Source: Fluviicola sp. (GTDB lineage Bacteria > Bacteroidota > Bacteroidia > Flavobacteriales_D > Crocinitomicaceae). Taken from it: a DNA stretch of 64,000 nucleotides. The notes beneath the pieces are model-generated. The model was given only the letters and a program-made list of their open reading frames with translations, was not told the DNA's origin and ran no database searches. Both the position numbers and the translations under genes were made by a program. The stretch lies in assembly GCA_029866325.1 (NCBI GenBank), contig JARWZO010000021.1:89574-153573 (forward strand), written 5' to 3'. Shown here piece after piece: positions 1 through 9,374 of this stretch (the stretch's first letter is position 1; the number at the start of each line of letters is the position of its first letter).

Positions 1-1727
1 GTCGTAGCGTTGAGCTGCGGTTGCGTGAACCGTTGAGAACCGTTATCTTGAGCTCCAGTCAAAAAATAATTACTATTCAATTCGTTTTTTCCTGCACAGG
101 CATAAAATTGTGTCACATTATAACCGTTATTTTTATTTGAAAAGGTTGGTGTTGCCAATGAATTCCCAGCGTTTGTGGAGTAATAAACACCGCCATCATT
201 GCCGAAAATGACTTCATTGGTGTTACCAGGTCTAAAATCAATGGCGTGTTGGTCGGCGTGTACCTCTGGTTGCCCAAAACCACCATACCAATGCGATATT
301 CCAAACCAAGCTGCACCACCATTGGTTGTTCGGTGCAAATCAATACCTCCGGCAATTACATAATCCGAATTTGTCGGATGCACTTTTAAAATCAAATCGT
401 ACCAAGATTGACTGCGTGTAAAATGATCACCCGTTCCATCAACCATCAACGGAAAAGCCATGTTATTCCATGTAACGCCAGCATCTGTACTTCTTTTAAG
501 CCAAGCAATATCAGTATCTCCTCCTGCGGTATTTCGGGCTACTGCATAAATCACACTGGAATTAGACGGTGCACATGCCAATTCAATTCGTTCTTCATTT
601 CCTGTAAGACCAATGTTGACACCCAAATCAGTCCATGTTCCTGCCGCCCCATTATTAGCGTTGGTTGATTTAAAAACTCTGCCCAAAGAAAAACTCCCGA
701 AAGAACAATACAAATCACCATTTGAAGCCAATTCAATATCGCACGCATTATCATAATTGAATGTAGCAGCTACATAAACATCTCTGACCATATTCCAATT
801 TGCCCCTCCATTGGTCGAACGCTGGATACCACCTACGTTGATAAAGATTCCGCTTGTGGCAGCAAACACAGTTCCATCGTTTTTTACTACTATTTTTTGT
901 ACATAATAAAACTCTCCATTGATTGCAGGATTCGTATTGGCCAGTTGATTCCAAGTAACACCACCATCGGTTGATTTCCAAATACCAGCACCTCGCTGAG
1001 AGTCAGCATTGCCAAAGCCTTCACCTGTACCTACATATAATTCTTGCGTATTTCCAGGATTATATGCAATACAAGTTACGCCGATGTTATTCCAAAAATC
1101 ATTCACCTTATTCCAAACGGGACTTGCTGCAGTGATGTCATTGGTGTACCACAAACCGCCGCCAACTCCTGCCGCCCACACTTTTCTATTCGTTACATCA
1201 TTCGGATCAAACATCAATGCGCGTGTTCGACCTCCTACGTTCGTTGGTCCTCGCTCTACCCATGATACTCCTGCAATTGCAGCGCGGGTTTGCATCATCT
1301 CATTCATCTGGTTACGCGCAACCTCCAATCTACCTTCAGGAATTCGCCCTAAAGCTGGATCCATTGTTTTTAGTACATCTAACTCAAATGCAAGATCTGG
1401 TCTGTCGTATTTCGGAATGCTTTTCCATTCTTTTAAACTATACGATTTACGCTTAGAATAGGGGTGATTAGCCAGTAATTTTGCCCAGCGACTTTTTTTC
1501 AGTTCAATCGAATCAGTTCGTTTCAGTTTATCTATCTGCTGAGTTGCATGGTTTAGTTCAAGAGCGGCCACTAATTGGTCAGCAGGATGTTGACTAAGCA
1601 CTACACCCTTCTTATTTCGATGATTAATTTTCTGATTTTCAAGTTGATTATCCTCAAAAGAGAAATAGAATATTCCACCTAAAAGTGTGCCTAGAAATAG
1701 TAGAAAGAGCAATTGTTTTTTAAACAT
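1..1727 (-). CDS. Secreted beta-propeller (sortilin/BNR-like) protein, partial
   Basis: About 575 codons are open from an ATG at 1727 to the left edge, so the C-terminus is missing. The N-terminus has a hydrophobic segment (MFKKQLLFLLFLGTLLGG) that can act as a signal peptide or anchor. After a ~120-residue charged region come Asp-box-like blades (STDGGVTWN, STNGGANWN, STDAGVTWN) and the phrase RGPTNVGGRTRALMFDPND. The visible end has TGAQDNGSQ. These are typical of large Bacteroidota secreted proteins with a sortilin or sialidase-like propeller, usually exported by T9SS. A sorting domain should lie beyond the window, but I cannot see it. Substrate unknown. Confidence 0.8.
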   Translation of the reverse strand, partial: MFKKQLLFLLFLGTLLGGIFYFSFEDNQLENQKINHRNKKGVVLSQHPADQLVAALELNHATQQIDKLKRTDSIELKKSRWAKLLANHPYSKRKSYSLKEWKSIPKYDRPDLAFELDVLKTMDPALGRIPEGRLEVARNQMNEMMQTRAAIAGVSWVERGPTNVGGRTRALMFDPNDVTNRKVWAAGVGGGLWYTNDITAASPVWNKVNDFWNNIGVTCIAYNPGNTQELYVGTGEGFGNADSQRGAGIWKSTDGGVTWNQLANTNPAINGEFYYVQKIVVKNDGTVFAATSGIFINVGGIQRSTNGGANWNMVRDVYVAATFNYDNACDIELASNGDLYCSFGSFSLGRVFKSTNANNGAAGTWTDLGVNIGLTGNEERIELACAPSNSSVIYAVARNTAGGDTDIAWLKRSTDAGVTWNNMAFPLMVDGTGDHFTRSQSWYDLILKVHPTNSDYVIAGGIDLHRTTNGGAAWFGISHWYGGFGQPEVHADQHAIDFRPGNTNEVIFGNDGGVYYSTNAGNSLATPTFSNKNNGYNVTQFYACAGKNELNSNYFLTGAQDNGSQRFTQPQLNAT

Positions 1728-1949
1728 AACCTAATAGATTTCCTTATAGCTTTAATTTATAGTTAATGCTAGTAGCAGTCCAAATGCATTCCGTTGAAAA
1801 GAAAGACTAATTTAAGAAGAAGAAATTGGTTCCTAATTTGAATTAATTATAACTTATCCACAAAAACTAGACGTTTTTTTAACATTTTCTTATTGAAATA
1901 CTTGCTTAACGGCTGAAATGCTATGAAAAATCAGAAAATCGAATTCGAT

Positions 1950-2516
1950 CTACAACTTTAGCATACCTCGAAATCCTCTCGCTCCATAATATGATTCTGC
2001 ACCGTTATGGTACATAAAAACCCGCCCGAAACGACGATCACAAAAGATAGCGCCACCGAGTTCACGAATGTCGGCTGGAGTTTTCACCCAACTGGAGGTT
2101 TTGAGATCGAACTGACCAAGTTGCTGTAGGCCGCGGTATTCTTCTTCGGTTAACAGTTCGATGCCCATTTCGTTTGCGGCGTTTACCACGCTATTGGTAG
2201 GTTTGTATTCTTTTCGCGACGCTAAGGCTTCGTGGTCGTAACAAAAACTTCTGCGCCCTTTAGGACTTTCTGCAGAACAATCGTAAAAAATATATTCGTC
2301 CGTCTGTTGATCATATCCCACAACATCAGGTTCACCATCGGTTGCTTCCATTTCTTCGAGCGACCATAGTTTTTCCGGATTCGCTTCCAGTTTTGCTTGT
2401 ACTTTCGCCCATTCTATTCCCTGATGGCGATTGTTATTCTTTTCAAAACGAGCTTTCAATAGCTTGAGCAAAGCCTCCTGTTGTTCCGGAGGCAAAACCT
2501 TTTTCGTATTCTTCAT
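1950..2516 (-). CDS. DUF4256 domain protein
   Basis: This 188-aa cytosolic protein matches the DUF4256 family along its whole length. It starts with a helical segment (LLKLLKARFEKN, RHQGIEWAKVQAKLEAN), then has the conserved blocks DVVGYD, DCSAESPKGRRSFCYD, MGIELLTEEEYR and a C-terminal YHNGAESYYGARGFRG. I chose the ATG at 2516 because the family begins near MKNTKK. The open frame continues 55 codons upstream, but that stretch has no family similarity and looks like leader. It is alone, divergent from the two-component system at 2724. The biochemical role of the family is not known to me. Confidence 0.85.
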   Translation of the reverse strand: MKNTKKVLPPEQQEALLKLLKARFEKNNNRHQGIEWAKVQAKLEANPEKLWSLEEMEATDGEPDVVGYDQQTDEYIFYDCSAESPKGRRSFCYDHEALASRKEYKPTNSVVNAANEMGIELLTEEEYRGLQQLGQFDLKTSSWVKTPADIRELGGAIFCDRRFGRVFMYHNGAESYYGARGFRGMLKL

Positions 2517-2723
2517 TTTAAACAATTTTTCATGTAACAGGTATGCGGGTTTAAAGATAAAAGTAATGACTCTTTGCTTACAGTTCACCCCAAAGCTGAC
2601 GTCGAAAAGAAAAAATAACAACTGAAACATTCGCCTGAAATTCATGAACCTGTGATCATTATTAAAAACCAAACGCAGCACCTATTCAAGATTTCTTCAG
2701 AATTGGAATCGTATCTTTAAAGC

Positions 2724-3398
2724 GTGAAGATTTTAATTGTTGAAGACGAACCGGAATTGGCGCAGGATATTATCGGTTATTTGACCGGACAGAATTACCT
2801 GTGTGAGCTGGCCTCAGATTACAATCAAGCTATCGATAAAATTGCGGCATATACTTACGATTGTATTTTGTTGGACCTGATGATTCCATTTGGTGATGGT
2901 CTGCAAGTGTTGGAAGCCTTAAAATCGGCAAAACGTGCAGATGGCGTTATCATCATTTCTGCCAAAAATGCGCTCGACGATAAAATCAACGGACTGCAAT
3001 TGGGCGCCGATGATTATTTAGCCAAACCCTTTCACTTATCCGAATTGACCGCGCGTATTTATTCGGTCATCAGACGAAAACAATTTGATAATTCAAACAC
3101 CGTCACACAAGATGAACTCACGGTAGACATGCTTTCTAAAACGGTAACTGTCGGTTCAAATGCCGTTCCGCTCACCCGGAAAGAATTCGACTTATTGCTT
3201 CTTTTTCTGGGCAACAAAAACAACGTGATTTCGAAAAACGCTTTAGCCGAGCACCTTTCGGGCGATATTGCCGACATGTTTGACAACCATGATTTTGTTT
3301 ACGCACACGTCAAAAACCTCAAAAAGAAACTCGCCGAAGCCGGATGCAAAAACTACCTGAAAACCATTTACGGAACAGGTTATAAATGGGAAGTATGA
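2724..3398 (+). CDS. OmpR/PhoB-family response regulator
   Basis: This 224-aa regulator has a receiver domain (about 1-115) and an OmpR-type winged-helix DNA-binding domain (about 125-222). Visible receiver residues are E7 and D8 of the acidic pocket, phospho-acceptor D51 in LLDLMIP, S79 and K101 in LAKPF. The C-terminal domain has LTRKEFDLLLLF and a final KTIYGTGYKWEV. The start codon is GTG at 2724, giving the standard MKILIVEDE N-terminus. A TATCTTTA box lies 12 bp before it, so the mRNA leader is probably very short. It overlaps the histidine kinase gene by an ATGA, so the pair is co-translated. Its signal is unknown. Confidence 0.93.
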   Translation: MKILIVEDEPELAQDIIGYLTGQNYLCELASDYNQAIDKIAAYTYDCILLDLMIPFGDGLQVLEALKSAKRADGVIIISAKNALDDKINGLQLGADDYLAKPFHLSELTARIYSVIRRKQFDNSNTVTQDELTVDMLSKTVTVGSNAVPLTRKEFDLLLLFLGNKNNVISKNALAEHLSGDIADMFDNHDFVYAHVKNLKKKLAEAGCKNYLKTIYGTGYKWEV

Positions 3399-4672
3399 GT
3401 AAACTACTGAATAAACCGTTAAAGTCGTTTTCAATTTATGCACTGATTATTCTGGTGTGTAGCATTCCGGTTTATTATTATGTGGTCGATTCGATTTGGA
3501 TGGAAGAGTTGGATGAACACAACTGGATTATCCGAACGCGTATGGAACGGGGACTGCAAAAATCCACAGTCGATCAGCAGGAATTGAACAAAACCCTGAC
3601 CATTTGGAATCGCCTGCAACCGGGAACCAAACTCATAGCTATCCATGAAAATCAGGTAAAAAAAGATCAATTTTACACCACTGCGGCATACAACAACTTT
3701 GAATATGAAATGGATCGTTTCAGGGTGCTTTCTACCACCATTCGCATTCAGGGAAAGCCCTATTTATTGACCGTTTCAACCAACGTAGAAGAGGCCGATG
3801 AAACATTAATCGCAATTGCCTTTGTAACTGCATTTTTCTTCCTTTTTCTAATCATTGGTTTTGTCTTTTTGAACAAACGCATCTCTCGAAAAAGCTGGAA
3901 GCCGTTCTACAAAACACTGAATGAGTTGAAAAAATTTGATCTAAACAAAGATCAACAGATTCACTTAGAACAATCCGATATTGAAGAATTTGAAGAACTG
4001 AACCGTGAATTGACGACACTCATTGAAAAAAACAGCGCCGCTTTTCACCAACAAAAACGATTCATCGAAAATGCCTCGCATGAACTGCAAACACCACTTG
4101 CTGTTTTGAAAACCAAAATTGATGTTTTGCTTCAAAACGAAATGCTAACGGAGGAACAATCAAGTATTATCAACTCCATCAATGTAAACCTGTCGCGAAT
4201 TTCGAGAATCAACAAGAATCTGTTGCTGTTGTCGAAAATTGAAAACAATCAATTCAGCGAAGAAACATCGGTAAATCTTCTACAAACTCTCGAAGAGACT
4301 ATTGAATTAATGGAAGATTATAGCCAAAATAAAGGAATGCAGATTGAATTATCGGCCTCGCCTTTTGATGTCAACTGTAACGCTACGCTGCTGGAAGTTT
4401 TAATCAATAACCTCATCATTAACGCCATTCGTCATGGTGAGGCAAATGAGATGATCCGAATTACACTAGAAGGTAATCAATTGACTTTTTCCAACTCCGG
4501 AATACAGGGGCTGAATCCGGATCAAATTTTCGAGCGTTTTGCCATTTCTTCGTCAGAAACAACCAGTAGCGGTCTCGGATTAGCGATCTCTAAAGAAATT
4601 TGTGATCGGTATCATTGGAAGCTTTCTTATGCATTTAACAATCATCAGCACCAATTCACCATCAAATTCTAA
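3395..4672 (+). CDS. Membrane sensor histidine kinase
   Basis: A 425-aa kinase and partner of the upstream regulator. It has a transmembrane helix at about 14-32, a periplasmic sensor of ~105 residues, a second helix at about 138-160, a HisKA domain with the phosphorylated His about residue 229 (ENASHELQTPLAVLK), and an ATP-binding domain with N-box NNLIINAIRHGE and G-box SSGLGLAISKEI. No clear HAMP domain is visible between helix 2 and HisKA. I chose the ATG at 3395, inside the ATGA that overlaps the regulator's stop; an in-frame ATG three codons earlier (3386) is possible. The ligand cannot be told from the sequence. Confidence 0.93.
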   Translation: MSKLLNKPLKSFSIYALIILVCSIPVYYYVVDSIWMEELDEHNWIIRTRMERGLQKSTVDQQELNKTLTIWNRLQPGTKLIAIHENQVKKDQFYTTAAYNNFEYEMDRFRVLSTTIRIQGKPYLLTVSTNVEEADETLIAIAFVTAFFFLFLIIGFVFLNKRISRKSWKPFYKTLNELKKFDLNKDQQIHLEQSDIEEFEELNRELTTLIEKNSAAFHQQKRFIENASHELQTPLAVLKTKIDVLLQNEMLTEEQSSIINSINVNLSRISRINKNLLLLSKIENNQFSEETSVNLLQTLEETIELMEDYSQNKGMQIELSASPFDVNCNATLLEVLINNLIINAIRHGEANEMIRITLEGNQLTFSNSGIQGLNPDQIFERFAISSSETTSSGLGLAISKEICDRYHWKLSYAFNNHQHQFTIKF

Positions 4673-4721
4673 ATGTTTTCAGAATCTGTAACGAAGTTTG
4701 TCTAAACAAATAACTTAAACT

Positions 4722-5168
4722 ATGAAAAAAACAATTGCAACATCGGTATTAGTTCTTTCACTTGCAGCATGCGGTACTGCTCAGAAAGAAGAAAAAGCAA
4801 CCAAAGGATTGGTGATTCCTGATGCCGTTTCCGCTTCATTCAAACAGCACTATCCCAATGCAGAAGATGTTGAGTGGGAAATGGAAGACAACAATTACGA
4901 AGCTGAATTTGAAGCCAATGAAACGGAAACATCTGTAGTGATGGATGCCAATGGTGGGATTTTGGAAACGGAAAGTGAAATCGAAGTGACTATGCTTCCA
5001 AAAGCAGCACAGGATTACATGACAACGAACTACAAAGGACAAAAAGTGACTGAGGCTGCTAAAATTGTTTTGGCAGATGGGACAGTTCAGTATGAAGCAG
5101 AAGTAAAACGAAAAGATGTTCTATTTGATGCAAACGGTGTTTTTATCGAAGAAGAAACAGAAGAATAG
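4722..5168 (+). CDS. PepSY-like (DUF2874) lipoprotein
   Basis: A 148-aa protein with a lipoprotein signal: MKKTIATSVLVLSLAAC, lipidated Cys at residue 17. The mature part is very acidic and has two PepSY-like halves (SFKQHYPNAEDVEWEMEDNNYEAEF, split here as two strands, and AAQDYMTTNYKGQKVTEAAK) of the Bacteroidota beta-lactamase-inhibitor-like PepSY class. It follows the histidine kinase by 49 bp on the same strand, so it may belong to the same operon or be a target of it. Genes of this type often sit beside two-component systems in Bacteroidota; a role as an envelope sensor or periplasmic buffer is inference. Confidence 0.8.
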   Translation: MKKTIATSVLVLSLAACGTAQKEEKATKGLVIPDAVSASFKQHYPNAEDVEWEMEDNNYEAEFEANETETSVVMDANGGILETESEIEVTMLPKAAQDYMTTNYKGQKVTEAAKIVLADGTVQYEAEVKRKDVLFDANGVFIEEETEE

Positions 5169-5198
5169 AAACACGATATATCTCACGAATTATAAAAA

Positions 5199-5228
5199 AA
5201 GGTAAGGCTGATAAAACGGCTTTACCTT
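5199..5228 (+). terminator. Hairpin after the PepSY lipoprotein gene
   Basis: A 12-bp stem (with two G-T pairs) and a 6-nt loop begins 31 bp after the lipoprotein stop. It has an A-run before it but no T-run after it, so it may be a weak terminator or an mRNA-stabilising end. Confidence 0.55.
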
Positions 5229-5514
5229 GACCCTATAGAGGATTTTGGTGCTTTCCTCCTTAAACAGGTTATCGGATAGAAGATCTTATAATGATACATC
5301 TAATCAAACTCCAACTCGAAATACACCCCCGATTCACACATCACTTTTCATACAGAACCATTCAACAGTTCCGCAAAACCTTCAATCAAGCAGTGGCTAA
5401 AAATCGTAATCGCATAAAAAAACGTAACCCGATCATGGATTACGTCTTTATTCAAAACTTCGCCTCCGTTTTTCTAATAATCGTTACAGAAAAGTGATTT
5501 CCCTTGAGCAACAA
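5229..5514. other. Intergenic stretch without a gene
   Basis: The stretch between the hairpin at 5199-5228 and the small gene ending at 5515 holds a minus-strand terminator (5415-5443) and no convincing coding frame. The plus-strand frame at 5291-5497 has a composition unlike its neighbours and no family features. Confidence 0.5.
5415..5443 (-). terminator. Terminator of the 37-aa basic protein gene
   Basis: Read on the minus strand, GTAATCC / GGGTTAC form a 7-bp stem with one G-U pair and a 6-nt loop, followed by G and seven T. It lies about 70 bp past the stop of the small gene at 5515. Confidence 0.65.
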
Positions 5515-5628
5515 TCATTCATACGTTTTCTCTAATTTCTTTTGTGCCTTTTCGGCTCTTTTTTCTTTCAAATTTTTAGCAGCCGGTTTTTTCTCCGACT
5601 TCTGCTTGGTATCTTTCTCTTTAGCCAT
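5515..5628 (-). CDS. Small Lys/Glu-rich basic protein, 37 aa
   Basis: A short frame from ATG 5628 to TGA 5515 encodes 37 residues, of which 14 are Lys (it begins MAKEKDTKQKSEKKPAAK and ends KKLEKTYE). It is below usual ORF-length cut-offs. The composition (Lys, Ala, Glu, Gln, no aromatic core except one Tyr), the clean ATG and the terminator about 70 bp downstream argue that it is real. It resembles the short charged conserved hypothetical proteins of Bacteroidota; likely disordered or a single helix that binds nucleic acid or a partner. Function not known. Confidence 0.6.
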   Translation of the reverse strand: MAKEKDTKQKSEKKPAAKNLKEKRAEKAQKKLEKTYE

Positions 5629-5821
5629 AATGATTCTGTTTTTTTGCACTCAATCAAGACATCAACCAGATAGCACTTCTATCTCTGAGAATGTCTTATC
5701 AGTAACGCGTGAAGTTATGCGATCATAACAGGAAAATCATTACAGAAAAACGGAGCATTGTTACATAAATCCCACTTATTGTGGTTGTTTTTTTATGGAT
5801 AAGAGCGTTAGACCAAACTGC

Positions 5822-6685
5822 TTAATGTGTGTTAGCCAGATGCGTGTCCCTGTTTTTTTGAGCGGTCAGAATGTCATTTAAGTAAGGAAGTGTGATTTGT
5901 GTGATTTCGTCTTCCGTAATATCCAGAACATGCGGATTGGAAACTAATTGGAGCCAAGGTTTGGGTACACTAAAATCATAGGTTCCAAAAACAATGACTG
6001 GTGTTCCTTTAACAAGAAGTTGTTTCTTTTTATCGCTTAAAATCCATTGATCAGCCCAGTTATACAGGTATTTTGCATCTTTTTCCTGAAGCCTCAAACA
6101 AGAATGAGATGCCGGATAACCGGGTAGACTGTATTGATGCCAACCAATGCCTTCTATGTTTAGTACATTAAAGTTCCAACGCAGGATCCATTCGTCGTTA
6201 AACGTACTCCGTGTCTCTTCGGCTTTCCAATTGGTATAGAAAAGTCCGGTTGGTGTTGCATCTTTTTCCCTTCCCATGTTGGTGGGACCGGTATGCATTA
6301 ATATCCCGTGTTCATAGGTGGCGAATGTTTGAGTGGGGTAAGAGAAAAAGATGATTTTATGAATGTCTTTTAAATAAGGAACCTCTAACGGAAATGGCAG
6401 GTAATACACTATGTCGCCACTAAAATCAATCGGCAACACCACCGTATCCATTTGTGCGAAATTCGAACGATCGGTTCTGTTTACCGCAAAAGCAATTGTT
6501 TGTTGAGAGCTGTCAAACTCATGTTCTAACAACCACTCTTTGGCATTTACCAATTCATAGGCACTAGTTGCTGGCCGCTGCCATTTGGGAGCTTCACTGT
6601 TTTTCTTCTTACTTACCACTTGAGGCGGCTGGCATGAAAATAAAAAAGCTGTACTGAGTGATAAAGCAATGAGCGCGTTTTTCAT
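5822..6685 (-). CDS. L,D-transpeptidase (YkuD-family) lipoprotein
   Basis: 287 aa. The N-terminus is a lipoprotein signal (MKNALIALSLSTAFLFSC, Cys18). The catalytic domain lies at about 105-235 with MHTGPTNMG, TPTGLFY and the active-site block GWHQYSLPGYPASHSCLRL: His183, nucleophile Cys196, Arg198. The usual motif is SHGCIR, so Gly is replaced by Ser here. The family cross-links peptidoglycan (3-3 links) or attaches proteins to it; as an envelope lipoprotein it acts in the periplasm. It is a single gene. Which reaction it carries out is not decided by sequence. Confidence 0.87.
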   Translation of the reverse strand: MKNALIALSLSTAFLFSCQPPQVVSKKKNSEAPKWQRPATSAYELVNAKEWLLEHEFDSSQQTIAFAVNRTDRSNFAQMDTVVLPIDFSGDIVYYLPFPLEVPYLKDIHKIIFFSYPTQTFATYEHGILMHTGPTNMGREKDATPTGLFYTNWKAEETRSTFNDEWILRWNFNVLNIEGIGWHQYSLPGYPASHSCLRLQEKDAKYLYNWADQWILSDKKKQLLVKGTPVIVFGTYDFSVPKPWLQLVSNPHVLDITEDEITQITLPYLNDILTAQKNRDTHLANTH

Positions 6686-6817
6686 AGTTAATTTCTTGCC
6701 GTAAAGCTCAGACTTTGAACATGTAGAAGTGTTACACAGTGATTTAAAAGCTTATACTATTCCCACAGTTAGTTTAGTGCCAATGTTGCGTTAAAACCAT
6801 ACTGATGAACACCTATT

Positions 6818-9334
6818 CTACGCCGGAGATTTGTGAACTGCCTTTCTCCTACTCCACCATTTTACAAGCTCAAACCAAATCACCGATGTCGAGCCAACGC
6901 CAATGCATACAAGCAACTGAAACAGATTCAAGGGGTCGAATTCAAAGAAATGGGTGAGCGGTCGAACCACCAGCAACAAGGTCATAATCAACACAGTGAT
7001 CACGATGATGTACAACACCAGCCTGTTTTTATACTTCAAGGTTGTCCAGATCGAATAATAAAACGAGCGATTAATCAAGGTCAGCAGAATATTTGCAACC
7101 ACTAAATCGGTAAAGACCATTGCTCTGGTTAGTTCCTCATTATACCCGTTGTAAACAGCATAACGGTAGATAAACAATGTTCCGAGCGTAATCACCAATC
7201 CCTGAATGATACTAGTAGTCAATTCTCTCAAATGAAAAAACGTTGTAGAGACTGCTCGTGGTGGCTGAAGCATCAGGTTCTTTTCCATCGGTTCGTTTTC
7301 ATAGATGATGGAACACGTTGGTCCCATAATGATTTCTAGAAATATGACATGGATGGGTGAAAAAATATTCGGATAAATCCAGCCCAATGCCAGTGGAATG
7401 AAAACCGTTAAAATGATGGGAATATGAATCGAAATAATGTACTGAATGGCTTTTTTCAAGTTGGTGTAAATTTTTCTTCCCATTGCGATGGCATCCACCA
7501 TTTTGGCCAGATCATCTTCCAGTAAAATCAACGATGCCGCATCTTTTGCAATCTCAGTTCCTTTTTTCCCCATGGCGATTCCTATGTGTGCTGCTTTGAG
7601 TGCCGGGCCGTCGTTGACACCGTCTCCGGTCATGGCTACAATTTGCTGCTTCGCTTTTAAGGATTCTATGATTTTCAATTTTGCTTCTGGAAACATTCGT
7701 GTAAAAATGGCCGTCTCCATCACACAGTTAGCCAACTCTTTTTCGTTGAGTTTCATGAGTTCATCGCCATTCATGCTTTTTTCATGACCTTGAAAATGAA
7801 TTTGTTTAGCAATAGCAGCAGTGGTTTCGGCGTTGTCTCCTGTAATGATTTTAACGCTGATTCCGGCATCGTAAAACGATTGTAATACCTGTTCAATGTT
7901 CTTTTTCGGCGGATCGTAGAAAGCAACCACGCCTTTAAAGGTAAAAGCCAATTCTTCCTGACTGGCAGGAAAATCCGTTCCTGAAAAATCGGAAACGCCA
8001 ACCCCTAATACACGATAACCGTCTTTCGCAATTGTTTGTACCACCTTGTTCACTTCTTGTTGTTCTTCAGCGGTAAGTGACGAAACTTTCATGATGGTTT
8101 CTACTGCTCCTTTTGCTGCTATAATTCGATGGCCATGATCATCTTCAAAAACATGTGTCATCATCGGTGGTTTCCCATCCAATGGATATTCATGGATCAT
8201 GTTGTAATGAGCTTGCTTGTTTTTTGGTGTAAACTTCTTGTATGCCTGGTGCAACGTAAGTTCCATCGGATCAAACGGAATAGGCTCGCTGGCCCACATT
8301 CCATCTGCAATCAGTTCTTTTTCCTCGGTGGTTGCCACAGCTTCCAATGCGACTATTTTCTTGGTAGAAAACACAAACAGTTTGGCTAAGCTCATGTTAT
8401 TCTCGGTAATCGTGCCCGTTTTATCGGTACAAATCACGGTGGCGCTGCCCAAGGTTTCAACGGTTTTCATCTGTTTCACCACAATTCCCATTTTCATCAA
8501 CCGCCACGCGCCAAGCGCCATAAATGTGGTAAATGCAACCGGAATTTCCTCCGGCAAAATACTCATTGCAAGGGTCAAGGATTGTAGTAAACTCGTTAAG
8601 AAATTGCCCAAATGAATGTAATTGATGATCCAAACCACCACAAATACAATTCCCCCGACAATTGCCATTTTCTTTACAAAATTGGCGATCTGCAATTCTA
8701 AAGGTGTTTTTTCTTCAGTGATACTTTCGATGCTTTTTCCGATTTTCCCCAGCTTGGTTTCGTTGCCAATGGCTGTTACTGTTACAATCGCTAATCCGGT
8801 AGTGACGCTTGTGCCGCTATAAATACTATTGTCTTTAGCATCTTTGTCCTTAAAAACCGCCAATGATTCACCTGTAAGAATCGATTCATTCACCGAAAAA
8901 TCGTTCGATTGGTTGATCTTCCCATCTGCAACGATCAAACCGCCCTCCTCAACCATCAAGGTATCTCCAACAACAACTTCTTCACTTTTTAGTTGTTGTG
9001 TTTCCCCGTTTCGGATAACCGTGCAGCTGGGTTGCGAAAAGTCTTTGAGTTTATCAAGCGCATTCTTACTTCGGGAGTATTGAAAAATCGAAATAAACGC
9101 TTGAAATAATATCGCTGCCGAAAGAAAAATGCCATCCCCGACTTTACCACTTATAAAGTAAATGGAAGCAGCTGTGAACAGTAAAATCGTCATCGGATCT
9201 TTTGCCACCCGAACAATCGTTGCTAACAAATCACTTCCTTTTTTAGCCGTGAGTTGATTGGAACCGAATTGTTTCCTAGCCTGAATTACTTGTTCAGTGG
9301 TTAAGCCCGTACCGTTGAAATGGTTTTTATTCAT
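6818..9334 (-). CDS. Cation-translocating P-type ATPase (P2-like)
   Basis: 838 aa, the full length for a P2-type pump. Domain order: actuator loop with TGES (154-157), membrane helix 4 with PEEIP (261-265), phosphorylation site DKTGT (Asp304), nucleotide-binding KGA (408-410), hinge TGDGVND (569-575), then six C-terminal helices. The first ~30 residues are the cation-ATPase N-terminal domain (GLTTEQVIQARKQFGSNQL). Membrane helix 6 reads LEIIMGPTCSIIYE, without the Asp that co-ordinates Ca2+ in SERCA-like pumps (NLVTDG), so I do not assign Ca2+; Mg2+, Mn2+ or another cation is possible. It lies between unrelated genes, no accessory subunit seen. Confidence 0.92.
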   Translation of the reverse strand: MNKNHFNGTGLTTEQVIQARKQFGSNQLTAKKGSDLLATIVRVAKDPMTILLFTAASIYFISGKVGDGIFLSAAILFQAFISIFQYSRSKNALDKLKDFSQPSCTVIRNGETQQLKSEEVVVGDTLMVEEGGLIVADGKINQSNDFSVNESILTGESLAVFKDKDAKDNSIYSGTSVTTGLAIVTVTAIGNETKLGKIGKSIESITEEKTPLELQIANFVKKMAIVGGIVFVVVWIINYIHLGNFLTSLLQSLTLAMSILPEEIPVAFTTFMALGAWRLMKMGIVVKQMKTVETLGSATVICTDKTGTITENNMSLAKLFVFSTKKIVALEAVATTEEKELIADGMWASEPIPFDPMELTLHQAYKKFTPKNKQAHYNMIHEYPLDGKPPMMTHVFEDDHGHRIIAAKGAVETIMKVSSLTAEEQQEVNKVVQTIAKDGYRVLGVGVSDFSGTDFPASQEELAFTFKGVVAFYDPPKKNIEQVLQSFYDAGISVKIITGDNAETTAAIAKQIHFQGHEKSMNGDELMKLNEKELANCVMETAIFTRMFPEAKLKIIESLKAKQQIVAMTGDGVNDGPALKAAHIGIAMGKKGTEIAKDAASLILLEDDLAKMVDAIAMGRKIYTNLKKAIQYIISIHIPIILTVFIPLALGWIYPNIFSPIHVIFLEIIMGPTCSIIYENEPMEKNLMLQPPRAVSTTFFHLRELTTSIIQGLVITLGTLFIYRYAVYNGYNEELTRAMVFTDLVVANILLTLINRSFYYSIWTTLKYKNRLVLYIIVITVLIMTLLLVVRPLTHFFEFDPLNLFQLLVCIGVGSTSVIWFELVKWWSRRKAVHKSPA

Positions 9335-9374
9335 CTGGAAATTCCGATTTTCTTGCGTGAATAGACTTCATTTT

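Noticed and set aside
1009..1461. 150-aa plus-strand frame
   Set aside because: Antisense to the open beta-propeller frame, which has clear Asp-box motifs in the other strand.
2517..2681. N-terminal extension of the DUF4256 protein
   Set aside because: The extra 55 residues have no similarity to the family and the internal ATG gives the normal length.
5291..5497. 68-aa plus-strand frame
   Set aside because: Overlaps the terminator of the 37-aa gene and has no recognisable features.
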